Assembly (NCBI GenBank): GCA_037178855.1
Contig: JASJZC010000005.1
Location: forward strand, 1,426,001-1,490,000
From: Oscheius sp. JU75
Taxonomy: Eukaryota; Nematoda; Chromadorea; Rhabditida; Rhabditidae
Direction of reading: 5' to 3'
DNA: 64,000 nucleotides
The stretch's first letter is position 1. Every line of letters starts with the position of its first letter. Below the pieces are notes generated by a model. That model was given only the letters and a program-made list of their open reading frames with translations, was not told the origin of the DNA and made no database searches. Shown here in pieces: positions 22,889 to 36,500 of the stretch. The translations under genes and the position numbers were made by a program.

Positions 22889-24311
22889 GAGTCAAAGATT
22901 CTTTTGGGGCTTCCTAGTGGTCATTGCTATAGAAGAAAAATTTGGCAAAAAACAACTCTCAGCTATATTTGTTTCAAGAATACCCTAAGAGGAAGCTCAG
23001 CTGGTCTTTTAGGGAATCTATTTCGCTGGTAAGAGTTAGCAAAAACAATTTGAAAGTTTGTTTATATTCTTGAAGCCATGGAGCTATCGGTTGGTTATCG
23101 TATGTGTCGCCTAGTGTCTAACTTACGTCTCTTTCAAAACACTTTTCATAAAAGCTCTGCCAAGCTCTCAGTTTTCCACTGACTGCCCTTGGATGTGTCC
23201 TCCTGTTCTCCAGGCAATCTTTACATATTTCAAAGCCATATATTCTAATATTTTACAGTTTATCAATGAATTGGCTGCTGGCTCTCTAACATATAAAATG
23301 ATAGTATCTTTTTCCCCAATCACCAAATCCCCAAAGCGAAAAAGCTTTCAGTCTATTCCTTTCAGTGCTTCACAGTGTTTACTTTCCCAAACAACGATCT
23401 TTTCTATCTTCAAATGTTCCAAAGGCTGCATTTCCAAATTTTCACAAGCTAGTTTATTGTGAGATGATCTGCCAATTGGGATTTTTTTGCCAGAGCAGCT
23501 GCTGTACCTGCTGCAAGATCTAAAAATTCCGGGTCTTGTTCACTTTTTTATTCTTTTAAGTCTTCGAATGTTTCAAAAGCCGCCTAAATCCACTCCGCTC
23601 CAGAGTAATCAATGCATTCAAGGCATTTGAGTGAAAGATAACTTTGTTGTTACCAAAAGAAGCACATTTTCGTAGCAGCGACTTCTTCTCTCTAAGTACA
23701 ACCATACAGTCTCGTTATTGTCTCTTCTTCTCCCACAGAGCGATATTTCGTCGCGTCTATTTTGATTAATCACCCCGGGAGAGCGGGACGCCGCCCCCCT
23801 CTCTCCACTACCACTGTTTCAACACAACACAATTTCATTTCCAGCTGTTTAGTACTCGTTTTGAAACCTATGAGAGTACGGGTTTGTGTCAGAAGTTTCT
23901 GGGTGAAGAACAGGTTTCAGGTGGTCGAGAAACTAGATTACCCGTTTCTCATGCCTGTCATTCGGACAGCAGATTTATGGTCCTGGTGCTTTCATGGCTT
24001 TAGACAGTGGCTGATCCATATTTTCAAGCCATTATCTTGCAACTAAACTTATTGGAACTTTTCTTGTTTCACAGTTTGCATGAAGAGAAAGAGAGAGAGT
24101 ACCGTACAAACTTGATCCGTGAATTGCTCTTGTCCTTTGATGGAAATTTTGAGATTTCAAACTTTTTTAGCACCCAAGCCTCGGAACACAGAACATTTTG
24201 AAGTTTCCCAGACTCTGTTACTTTGTGTTTCAACGCTTGCTCCTACTCTTCGGAAATCATACTTCTCTAGTGTCTTTGACCTTCTTGATCATCCAAATTT
24301 CAATTTTCCGT

Positions 24312-24331
24312 GTTTCAGACTCTTGTTATTC
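24312..24331 (+). promoter_or_regulatory. GTTTCA-TATA motif (candidate 21U-RNA promoter)
   Basis: Core 24312-24317, 9-nt spacer, box TATTC at 24327. About 270 bases upstream of the sax-7 start codon. Confidence 0.4.
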
Positions 24332-24531
24332 TTAAACTTTTCCTACAGATTTAATAAGTTTATTCGTACCATCAAACCCCCTAAAGCAGAGCCCAATGTC
24401 TATCTTCTACTCCTTTCAAATGCCTTCTTTGCCAAGATAATACTAACTACCTGCAGCTACCTCTTGCTTCCTAACCGCCTCTTTCTTTCGCTCTTCACTC
24501 CCTTCTCTTTCATTTTCCAAACAACATGATC

Positions 24532-24541
24532 TTTTTTTTAG
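24532..24541 (+). promoter_or_regulatory. Likely spliced-leader acceptor for sax-7
   Basis: A T-rich tract ending in AG at 24540-24541, 40 bases before the start codon, with no upstream exon seen. This is the usual position of a trans-splice acceptor in nematodes. It would define a 40-nt 5' UTR after leader addition. Confidence 0.45.
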
Positions 24542-24581
24542 AGATCGACCGTTAGCTTTACGCAGGAGGACCGGAGAGACC

Positions 24582-27500
24582 ATGGCTCTCGGCCACGGCT
24601 TTCGAGCCACCACAATACTCATCACGATCCTGCTAGCTCTAGTTCTTAGAGGTAAGGTTATACTTTTTTGCATTGATGTACCACGAACGATTGTTCACCT
24701 TATAGTGTTTTTTTGCTACATATTGGAGGTGAAGCAACAAACTTTGTTGAGTTGAAACAATAGAAAAATGATCTGTCTGGCCGCTTGATTAGTTTGATAA
24801 TTTTTCTTCTAGTAACATTACTCAGAAAGATGTGCTATAGACATAAGCTGAAAAACTTTTTTCATTCCAACAACATTCTTTCCTCAGAGGAATTGGATAA
24901 GAACTATGAGCTTTATACTCCAGTATCTGTCACAATTGAAATTCATCCATTCATATAATTGTGTACCAGCGGATTTTTGAATTCCTATTATTCGGAAGAA
25001 TGACTGAAGTCGTTTGGAACTCCTCGTGTTTTAATCAAAAGTTGAAACAATAGAAAAACTGTCAGTCTGGTTGTTTGGATAGGTACTCTTGTTTGTGTCC
25101 ACGTCCGAAAGAACTTTGCAGTAGACATAAGTTGAAACATTTTTTGTTCGTTTCTGTCTCTAATTTTTTTTGGGATAGTTGAGGCTAGAACTATTAACTG
25201 TGGATAACAACGGAATCTTTTCAATGACGAAATGAAACTAAAAAGTTTACGCGTTTATTTTCGGGTCCTGATTACCGAGGGTACCGTCTCATTCTTTTAT
25301 AACCTAGTTGGATCAGACAACATTTTCACTTCAATAGCGGAAAACAAAAACTAACAGTCTATAAGGATCAAATGAAACAAAAAATCATTTTCATTTTATG
25401 CTGTACTTTGTTTTTACATATACATCTATAAAGGAGCAGGACTTCTCCTTTGGTTCGAGCTCTACAATAAGTTGGAACAAAAAAAAACTGGGGGGATCAT
25501 GCCTTATAAGACTTCCACGAATCTAGATGCACCTTGAAACATAACAAAAGCTTTTAGGTAGTGCAACAGTAACACCCATCGACTGGACGCAAATCTCCAC
25601 ACCGCCCAAGTTTGTGCACCGGGAAAATGATCCGGTCATCTACTACAAGGTCAGTATATTCTATTTTTGTTTCGCTTCTCGCTAATCTTTTTTCACCAAA
25701 TGGTTTCAAGAAAGCGTTCAAGCATGAGCCAAGAGGCTGAAACCCTAAATGTCGAAAATCGGAGAAATCTGCGGGCAGAGAGACAGCATAGAATAAAGTT
25801 TTCGCAAATGAACTAGCGTTGAAACACAATAGTTTTGTAAGATACGGTAAAAGCTTTTCAGGTCGAGACAGTCGGAGAAGACCCCTCGACCCCAGTCAAC
25901 CTGCTCCAACAGACTATCTACTGTATAGCTGATGGGAATCCAAAGCCAGAGTAAGTCTTCTACTACGCTTACTTTGGATCTGTTCGACAAGATTCGTTGC
26001 TATTCCAGCTTGACCCTCCGTCGCACCATATCCTTTGCTTTTCTCACTACTATAACGACGCACTGAAACATTTTTGTGAAATTCAGAAACATACCAAAGC
26101 CGTTATTTTGCTGTCTCTGCTTTTTGCTAAACATTATGATTTCCAATCTACCGAAGTTGTGTGGCTGTAGTTACTTATCAACGAGACTTTGATCCCAACC
26201 TAAAACAAATCAGGTCAGCTTTTCGAAACGTGTTTTGAATGGTAAAATCCTTCCAGTAGGCCACCTAAGTATCGCAGTATTCGGATCATGCAAGCCTTTT
26301 TTTTAGTATTCCCGGCCACGTCTACTGAATTTTAGAGAGTATTAGAATTCTGGCTGAAACAAAACGCATTGGACAAATTAGTCATTAGCTCTTGTAGCTC
26401 TTCAAGCCTTACGGAGACGCTGAAACATTTCTGATCGCGAAACCTTTTCATCAACTTTGAGCAAACCAATACAGAGTTTATACATTCCCTGACACAAAAA
26501 CTGCTCTCGCCTAATTGGCTCTTCAAATTTCTGACAGCCGGCGCCACTATTTCTCCCCGAAGGCTGTAAAATCTGTTGTCATCGAGCCGCGAAATCTATC
26601 ATTGTCCTCGTCATGAACAGCACAGATTACACACATTTTACGGAGTGGACACTGGGGGATCATTTCATGTTTCAGTTACCAATGGAGGAAGAATGGCAAG
26701 CCGTTCAACGTCAAAATGTACTCGGAGAAGGTTGTCCAGAAGCCCGGAGAGGGAACTCTGGTCTTCTCGAAGCTGGAGGAATCCGATGAGGGCGTGTACC
26801 AGTGCGAAGCCTACAACAGCAATGGAACTGCCGTCTCGAGACCTACGAGACTTCAGCATACATGTGAGTTTTGGGAATGAGAGGATAAACAGGCAGTACG
26901 GATGGGTAGTAGGTATACCGAAAGAATGAAACACAACTGGAAGTTTAGTATGAAAAGAGAGGGCAAGTGCATGGTATCCTTGGCGGTATAACTGAGCTGT
27001 GAAACACAAAATGTAATTTTGAGAAAAAACAAAAGATATAGGTCCTTTAGTTGAGACAAAAATTTTCGTTTTGAGTTTTGGGAATGTGATCCTTTAAGGA
27101 ACTAGAAAGTAATGGTGGGTAGTAGTTATATGGAAACTGAAACATAACTGAAGTTTTAAAGTGAAATAAAGTTCAACTGCATAGCCTAGTTTACTAAGAA
27201 ATATAGTTGAACCGTGAAATACAAATGATAGCCTTGAGTGGTTAGACAAAATTATATACTTTAGTTGAAGTGCTTGGAAGACATTCTGTGTTCTCAACTT
27301 TTGTTGTTTCACTAAGATTTACGAATAGCAAAACTCAAATTGTTGAGAAGTCGCTGGCCAAGAGGGTGCTCATGGTCAGCGACTGCGTCTCCTCCTCGCC
27401 GCTCTTCTCCTTTCCCGTCTCGACTCCTTCTGCTGAATTCTCCGTCTAGCTTTAAAGCCTGAAAAAGACTTACGATAAGCGAGATCTTTCTCGACGATAG

Positions 27501-30500
27501 CATTGAAGATAAGCGAATTTCCGTGCTCGTTCATGTAGGTAAAGTAGCCACCGATGAGCATCATTGCGCAGCCGAAAACCACGATGAAGATCAGCGTGAA
27601 CCAATCGAAAACCTAAAAAAATTGTTGTCTTTCACGAATGGTTGAAGTCAGACTGCTAGGCATCCATTTTGGTAGCCCTACGATATTCCAAAAAGGCAAA
27701 ATAACACTATTAGTTCTCAAAAAACATAAACAGATCACAGTAACTTCTCTAAGGAATGCGGTTCCTAGACTCTCGGGGAAGGACAATCATTGCCTAATCA
27801 GACCTAGGAACTATTTATTGAACGTAGCTTCTACTTTTTGACTTTTTTTGTTACTGTTTACGTATAGCGCCGTAATCCTACGAACTAGTTGATGAACCCT
27901 CACGAGGTCAACATATAGAAGTTAAGAAAACATGCGGAACTCAATAGTCACAAAGTGAATTGGCAGTGTCCTCCAGAGACGGGTGGAGTGCGGTATATGC
28001 GGAGGTGTCATTTTGGGTTTGGAACGCGCACCAACTCTTATAACACAAGGCTCCGCATCCGCAAAGCTACCATAGTCAATTTCGATACACAGACTGCATG
28101 TTATATGAGTTGGTGCACACTCCAATGTCAAAATGGCACCTCAGCATATTCCGCATTCCGCCCGTCGCTCTACTTGTTTGACTCTTTTTGGTTTCACTGT
28201 TTGCATATTTACATCATCCTTAGGTTTTGCCAGTACATAGATCTCAATCAGCTCAGACACAGTAAAATAAACTAACCGTGAGTGGCTGAGGACGAGGAGT
28301 ATTCACTTGATACATTTAGCTCTCCTTTCCCTTCGAGACGAGTCGCCTTCGGGCAGATTTATTGGAAGACTGACTATATTTTTATTGATGTGCTTTTTTT
28401 GTTACAAAAGAAAACAAAATAATTGTGTTCAGGGATGCGATCTTTCCCCCCAGCAGAGCCAGAAGTCGTCCAAGTCGAGCTGGGAGAGGCCTACTCGAGG
28501 AACTGTTCGGCTGTCGGGAGTCAGCCTAATGCTCGGTGAGTCGACAGGGAAATGTCATTATTTCGGTCGAAGAACACATTTTTGACCTTAGAACTGTTCT
28601 GCAAAGTTGTAGCTCTTGATCTGCTCTACAGCTTTGTAGAATATGGTGAAGCTTGAAAAATGAGTGTTGAGGTCGAAAGGGGGTGATTAGTGAGCGCGTT
28701 ACTACGAACAACTGGGGTTATCAGTAAAATGACTGGTAATGTAGTCTCCTGGAAGTCACTATTTAGATCTTGGCACAAATTTTTTACCGCTTGCGACCGG
28801 TAAAGAAGTGAGTGGAAGCGGTTCTATTCAAATCATTACGGGCAGAGCAACGCATTGAAGCTATAAAAGGACTGTTAGCGTTATATAATTTTAGAAAAAG
28901 ACAAAACGAAATGTTTCAGAGTCTTCTGGATTCTCAAAGGAGAAGAACAGGGTCAATTTGACACGATCAACGGCAGTCATATTTCCAGCAATGAGCAGGT
29001 AAGTCCATTGTTATCCATATAGGAGAGTAGAACAACTGCTGGAGAACTCTAAGAACGATTTATTATCATTCTTCGGCCAAATTTTCTTAAGCTCGCGACT
29101 AAAACATTCGCTTTTTAACCAGTGAAGGACTCAAGCAACAGAAGGATCTTACTAATATTAATTCATGAAACATTAGTGTCACATCAAATAATGTTGATAA
29201 GCCCAGTATTTATTGTATTTTATCTAACCCAATCCTACACACCCGTATCATCCACTTGCTGCAGATATTCATACCTGATACATTTTTCTGCTCTTGCTGA
29301 CAAGCAGACTATCAAATTCCCAAAGCTTGTAAGTTTCCCGGGAGCAGAAAAAAACGAATACCCAAGAAGTTTTTTCTCTGATAACAACTCAGTATCGCTC
29401 TCTTCCAAACATCCACATACCTTACCGCACAAATCTTGCAACTTTCCTCCCAGGTCCAAGATGACCATCGAATGTTAGACCCCTACTCCAAAAACTGTCC
29501 ATTTGCACTATGTCTCTCTCCAAGCAAGAGTACAAACAAATTTGATCGCGGCCGGCACAAGTTGCAGTGCCGCGCCCGGTCCACTTTAGGCTGTTTTCTG
29601 TCGATTTACTCTCTCTATCGGCTGGCTGTTTCAGCTGGCAGAGAGAGCGACGCACAGCCAATTTCGATCTGGCAGTCTTTCGATTGATTGAGAGTAGAGG
29701 AAGAGACAGAGAGACCGAGAGATCGAGAGACATAGAGACAAAGAAACAGATAGTTTTGTCCAGATTTTCATCGAAGGAATATTGCTTCTCAATCCCCAAG
29801 ACCCAATATCTATACTTCTTGAAACATAGGCTTTAAAAATTTCTATCAGTCGGCAAGTATCAAAGACTGACAACGGTCCCCCAGCCTTATTTATTCCTTG
29901 CGCTTGGATATGACAATGACCTCTGTGTCGCTCAGGAACACTTATATGGACACTCTCGGAGAGAGAAGAGAGACAGGTGGTAGCCAGCGGCGCGCGGAAG
30001 AAGAAAAAACGGCCCCGAATAGTCGCGTGGTTACATGGACATCTGTCTTTGAGGTTGCTTAGCCGGAAGAGAGAGCGAGGTTTTTCGATTTCAAAGCCGT
30101 GATACTGCATGTAAGAAGTTTTCAGTCAATCTGACGTAGACTTTCCTGCTTGACAAAGACTATGAAATATATTGGAATTCAGAAGACCACACTTTTAGGT
30201 TTCAATGTCGCGGTATATGATCACGGCGTGAACTATTTCCCATAGAGCTACCATTTTAGACCTGCATCAAAAATGATACAGATGTAGAATGTGCTGGTTT
30301 TGGGTTTCAGGGCCTTACATAAGAAAAGTAAACGGGAACGTTTTCAATTGCAATGTCGCATCATTTCGAGCGTAAATAATGGTAAAGAATTTTTAGGCAA
30401 ACTTTTGTGTTTCAAAGTTCTAAAAAGAAAAGGGAAAGAATTGCTTTTGATGGAACGGGTTTTTTGGAAAAACAGATGGTACAGAAGTTTGAAGTGCGCA

Positions 30501-33500
30501 ATCCATGATACCATGCCATGAAACCTTGATTTGGAGTGAACATTAAAAAAGAAGTAGTTTCCGAATGCCTTAGTTTTCTTGACCCGAAACCCAGCAGAAG
30601 TTTATGTTTCGAACATGTCTAAAGAGCCAGAAAAACGAAGACTATTTGATTTATCCAACGGTTTTTGTTGCAATCTTTCCTGACGATCAGAAAAGTTAGA
30701 GATTTTCGATCAAAAGAAATTTATCAAAATATTTCTACGATTACGTAACTTGGCTGATACCTCTACAACTAACTTTTTTTTCTTGCTATCAATAAGGAAC
30801 CTAGAAGTATTTCACATAGTACATGAAAAGGCTCCCAGGTTTCCACCAACAACCTGTTTTCTCGTAAGTTTCTCTACTACTGTGAGCTCTCATTCCCAAT
30901 TCTGGGTCGCCCTTAGTAGTGCGAATGGCATGTGATGGGTGGCACTGGGAGTCAATTATCTCATCCAACAATTGGTCAGAGAGGGAGAGAAATTGAAGAA
31001 ATGTTGCTCAGAATATCTTATGTCCACACCAAAATAGTCAAGTTTTACAGCAAGACCAGATGACTAATGTGGCTCAATAAGTTAAGCTCTTATAAGAGTA
31101 TTGAAATATAAATGAACAAGCGGAAAAACATCCGTTATTTCAGTAGGTACAAACTTTTTCTGTGCCCCGGAAAGGCGTTCAATAGCCTAGAACAAGCAGA
31201 AAGTTTGAGAGAAATCAGAGAGTGGCACATAGAAAAATTGAATGAAAGACAGGCATAAGTAGTTGTAGTGAAACCTTTTTTGTACAACAACGAAGTCTGC
31301 GAAAAGCTTGTAAAAATAAAAAAAACGAGGAAACACTGGGAGACGTGAATTTATGTCCCGAGAATGAAAAAGAAGCCTTTAGAATTCACCGGTACCCATT
31401 ACTATTTTCCTCATTCTAAACACAGTCTGATCATAGCTCTGAGTCATTGGACCACTCATGAACGCATTCACCCCTTCTCTAAACTATGACTACTATATGA
31501 GTAGGTTGGCGCTGGGAAAGTACTCGACGAGAGATGAAAAAAATGGAAGGGGTAAGGACTGTAGGGTGAAAAGATTAGCATAGAGATACGAAATCGGAAA
31601 ATGGACTAGAAAAAAAAAACTAAAAATTAAACTTGTGGTATTGCTGAAACATAAAAGATTTGCAATGAATTTTCCTTCCGAACTTGTACTTTTTTTTCAT
31701 TTTTTTTGAACTGATCCGCCATCAGAACAATTGTAAGAGGCTGTAGTTTGTTTAGTACAGAAGTTAAAACAAACAAGTTGTCAAATGACCAGTCTTCATC
31801 CTAAGGATCATATTTGTACCCTCTCTGTCTCACCTTTTTTCAGCCTTACTGTATTTTTTGATACCTAAAAACAATGTCTGGTAGTTAAGTAAACAAAGTA
31901 AAACATAAGATTTTTCCTGCTCGACCGACTAGTAAACAATTTAAAACGAAAAAGTCTGTCTTCAGGAGGAATAGAAACCCTGCCTCCCCTTCCTCTAAAT
32001 CTTCCTTTCTCATGTCATAGGGATTTAATTTCACTGTTCTTCATCTCCAATTTTATCCACCCTCCCTAAAAAAAATCTCTGTCCCTCTGTTCTTCTGTCT
32101 CTGTCTTTCTGCCTCCTTGCCTTCCTATCGCTCTGTCTCCTTGTCCCTCTCTCAAGTATAATAATCTCCCAATCAAACCCTTTCCCACAGAACGAACAAA
32201 AGAAGTTGCGTTCTCGCGTTCTTTTTTCCCATACTCTCTCTCCCCGTCTCTCTCCCGAGAGACACACGGCAGCAGCAGTCCGCAATGTTTGTGGGCGTGG
32301 CCTGGCATCTCTGAGCTCTGGCTGCTGCCTGCCGTCGTGTCGCCTGCCCTGCCAGCCCCCCTACGCGTCCTGTGTGTGTGTTTGGTTCTCAACAACCACC
32401 ACGAAATCAATGCCAACTGGGGCGGCGGCTTTTTGAACCTAGATTTTATTCTCTAGACTCCTGACTATAGAGAATGAGGAGCCTGATCGCGACACTATTC
32501 TATCTGTTCTTGGTGAGTAATCAGTGGTCCCTTTTGTAGGGAACACTCTTCTTCCATCATGTACGCGACGATGATTTCAAGGCCGACCGGCTGTACACCT
32601 GCACAGCCGAGAACACCGAGCTCAAGGAGTACAAGTTCGGGCCTCAGTTCAAGCTCGAAATCACCAAGAACCGCAGGAGAAGCTGTGGGTTTTTGTTAGT
32701 TTTGCATGTTTATGTTTGGTTGAGTCATGTGATGAGAAATATTTTCTTTGGAAAAATTTCAAGCCAGGTTGATAGTCACGACATTTTTGAAGAAAATCAA
32801 TGTTCTTTCGCGTTCGTTTTTGTGCGATTTGATAAACATATTTCGAGTCAAGTACAATTATATCCTTTTCTCTAGGTTAGTCAATATCTTTCCATGGTAA
32901 AACTGAAAAAGTATAAAGAATCTTTTTCGTCTGGGTGTCAGTGCAAACAATCAAAAATGTTTCAAGCATTTTATAAAGCCCGATTACTTTCTGGCTTGTG
33001 TTTTTTTAGGTAAGCAGAGATTAAGGCTATTTATGCCGGGAATCAATTGGTACCATGGCCGGGATGGAAAAAAAATCTCATAAACAAGGAGAGCCCTCTA
33101 TTTTTTAGAAGAATGTGCTGAAAATGTTTCAAGCATTGTAGAGCTTCCGCTCATTTTCCTCACAAATCGACCAATTCCTTTACAGTGAAAGAAAAATAGG
33201 ATACACTTGATAACAAACTGGGTTATCATTATTTATTGAAGCATTCAATAAATAATGATGATGGATCCAGATATGTAGGTACCAAACTTTGATAATACTT
33301 TGACCTTAGGCTCTTAAAAAAACTTCACTACTACTTGTTGAGATCCAACGAAAGAACGAGACTATTCAGTGTGTCATTTCAAATCTGGAAAAATTCTTAT
33401 CTCTATCCCCATTTTGCAAAATCTTGTGCTTTTCTAACTGCAGAGAGGTGGTCATTAGAACACTTAGTAAAAGTGGGATATCTTCTCGTAGAGTTCATTG

Positions 33501-36500
33501 AAAAATGACGCCATGTCTGTAGTTATGAATCCATTCGGATACACAAAATCCGTAACATATCCTTCATTCATCCAGGACGTATTTTGTTGACACACTCACT
33601 TCTGCTCTTGTCCATCCTCTTCCCCCCTCCCCTTTCTCTCTCTCTCGATATCAATCTTCTATTTGTTTTTTCAACAGCTGTCCGTCGGGCGCTTTGTAGA
33701 ATTTGTAAGGGGGCCTCTGTTCTGCTAAAAAGTGGGCTTTTCCATTAGGAGATAATCGTAAAAAAGAGGAAAATGACCAAACGTTCAAGGAATCGGCTCG
33801 AATTACTTGTGCTTCCCCCAGAGGGCAAATAGCTCCGTCTCCCTTGCTACTGGACAGTCTCGTTTTCCTAGGCAAATAGTGATAGAAAATGACTGGAGTA
33901 GGTTGTTGGATATGATTTGCTTGGGAAAGGGATGAACACTATTGAAGCTTTGAAGAATCAGACTCTGCCTTATTACAGATCCAAGGTTGAGAGTATACAT
34001 ATCCAGTAGCTGAAATACAAAAATTTGTAGTTCAAAGAAAATCAGGAAGATTCTCTTTCTCAAAAATGGATATTTTGTTATCTCAAACCTCATTGGAAAG
34101 ACTAGTCCGATTGTAAGAGAATCTCTTTGATAATACATAGCAGTTGAAGTAGTAATACTTTGCTCAGTCCCACGATCCTTGAAACCCTTTCTCGAAGCTT
34201 TTCTATTCCAAAATACGCCAAGATTTATCCTCTTTGAAGTCCCCTCCCCAGGCTGCCAATAATGTCGTCAAAGATGGCAGCTTGCTGCTGGAGACAAGCC
34301 TCAAAATATCCTCGCGGATTATCCAGGGGGGCGTCGCTCTAAGATCCCGCAGCCTCTCCCGCCTCCTAATCGTCCGCTGGTCACTCTGTAATAGTCCCGG
34401 TGTCCTATTTCTAGGTTCGGCGGGACCGAGACTGACCGAGTAATTATCGTATGTTCCGAAGCGTAAATATCTCTTTACCTACTAGGGGGTAGGGGAAACG
34501 GGACGGGATGAAATGGTGTGGGACAAAAGGTAAATGGATAATTGGAGTGGGTGGAGAGAGAGAGAAAAGCGCCGCCAATAAGTCGAGGCGAATAACAAGA
34601 GGGGGACTGGATTGGATTGGATAAGACAAGGGAGCTGGTAGGTGCCAGAATATAACGCTGTAGAATTCGATAGATTTTGTGGTACGATAGGTCAAAGAAG
34701 ACACAAAATATCAGTTTTTGTGCTTCACGACCTCGCTATATGGAGCAAAATTCCAAGGAAGACAATAGGCTCTAGGTGGGATGAGAAGTTTTTGGATGGT
34801 TTCAAGACCATTATATAAAAGCAATCAATTAAAGGGAGTAGGACCTTGCTCGTCTTCTACTAAAAACAGATACTGTTCACCAGTTCCTTCAAGAACTAGT
34901 CTTCCAGTGAAAGCAGTTTTTTGCGAAAGGTGAGAGGCAGAAGTACGTCTTTCTAAAACATTCGCTGGGAAATGTCTTTTTGGTACGAATTTTGTGTTTA
35001 TGACCCTATAAAACAGAATAGTAGAAGGAGAATTACTGTACTTGAAAACGAAAACAAAATGTTTCAAGACAAGATGACACAAGAATGACGATAACGAAAT
35101 GCGTTGCGGTTGATAATCAAAGCAAAACTTCTTTGAAAAAAAATTCTCAATTTGCTTTAGTTTGTTTTGGATATGGTTCAAAGGAACCGTTATCCGGCCC
35201 TTTTTCTATCCTTCTCCGAGATCAGACTGAAAAGATTCAAAACAGCTAAAAGAACTTGAGAAACGAATTTGTTCAGTGAATAAAGTTCAGAGAAAAATTG
35301 GCTGTCTGACGGTGTGAAAAGTTTTTATGATTAGATTTTCACACAATTTTCCCAGGACAGAGTGGCTTGTTTAGCGAACCGAACAATTAGCGAACTGCTG
35401 AAACATATCAAACAAAAACGATCTCCTTCTCGAACGCATTTGCCTAGTACAACACAGCTTTAGGCTCTCTTGTTTATGTCCCTCTCGGAACACATGGGCC
35501 GACTCGTAAACATCCGTTCAAATGAGAAAATCTGTCGATGGCTTTTTTCCTCCTTCGAAACTCAAACTTTTTCAGTGCAAACCCTCCCTCCTACTGAACA
35601 GTACGTCAATCAGAGCTCGCCCGTGGCTCTTCAGGGCAACCAGCACAAACTTCATTGCTTCTTCTCTGGATAGTGAGTTTTTCGATTTTTACACTTACTA
35701 TGTAATTGTAAAAAATTAAACAGGGTGGGCAGTCATGGATTTACTCTAGTCTTGAAAAAATACTTTTTTGCACTCGATGCAGTCGAGCGGTGAAAACGTC
35801 TTCTTTTATAATGATTCTTTGAAACATTGTTTCAACATTACAGTGAGTCCAAACTAGCAGATTTGGTCACGCTAAAGTGCTGTTTTCGAATTGATGTGGT
35901 AACGATTCTGACTGAAATTTGCTCCTCTTCCCAAACTTTTACGTTTCACCAACCGGTTTAGCAAGTTCTGGGAATACCGTTTTCATTCGCTTTTTTTTCT
36001 TCACAGTACTGTGTCCATCCTTGTGCAAAAGCTCAAAGCCACCCATTATTTATTCAAGACCAGCTATCTCTGTCCCTCTCTCTCTCTTTTCCCCTATGGG
36101 GCACCATCTTAGTCCCGTATCAATTAGTCAACGCCATACAAATCGAAACAGAGAGAGATTGGCCGCGCTCTCTGTCCCGATTCAATTGCCCTGACTCTTT
36201 CTCATGATATACCCTTTCAAAAGTGCAGCAGCCTTTTTTGCCCTCTACAGCTGAAAACGAACGCCATGCGACAGCCGGTGCCGGGTGGAAGTAAAGCTAG
36301 CGTGTCACTTGCAGCCTCATCGACCCTTTGAGAGAGAGAGAGAGAGAGTCTGATGACTTTTGAATGTCCCCAAGGATGTGGCGATTCGGAAGAGAGAGCG
36401 GGGACCCAAGATGGCTAACAGACGATTGCAGTCTCTCCTCCGAATGGGGTGTTGGATGAGGGCAGAGAAGAGGGGCGAGCAGTTTTAGTTGAAAATCCAA

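Larger units (their letters stand above)
19395..24540. other. Region upstream of sax-7, no supported gene
   Basis: Should contain the sax-7 distal promoter and any 5' exons of the minus-strand gene ending at 18854. Several CT-rich and poly-T tracts and bipartite motifs on both strands are present. I found no exon with coding character and matching splice sites that could be linked to a neighbour. Confidence 0.5.

Noticed and set aside
29454-29500. A possible sax-7 exon at 29456 after TTTCCTCCCAG, reading SKMTIEC.
   Set aside because: It hits a stop at once, and exon 6 (ending 28998) joins exon 7 (32540) directly in phase with continuous Ig2 sequence.
29631-30110. A 159-residue minus-strand open frame in sax-7 intron 6.
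   Set aside because: Much of it is translation of GA/CT low-complexity DNA (serine-leucine runs), with no splice context.
32066-32416. A 116-residue minus-strand open frame overlapping the internal sax-7 promoter region.
   Set aside because: It is the reverse of CT-rich and GC-rich promoter-like DNA, with repetitive RRTE/REGQ composition and no splice sites.
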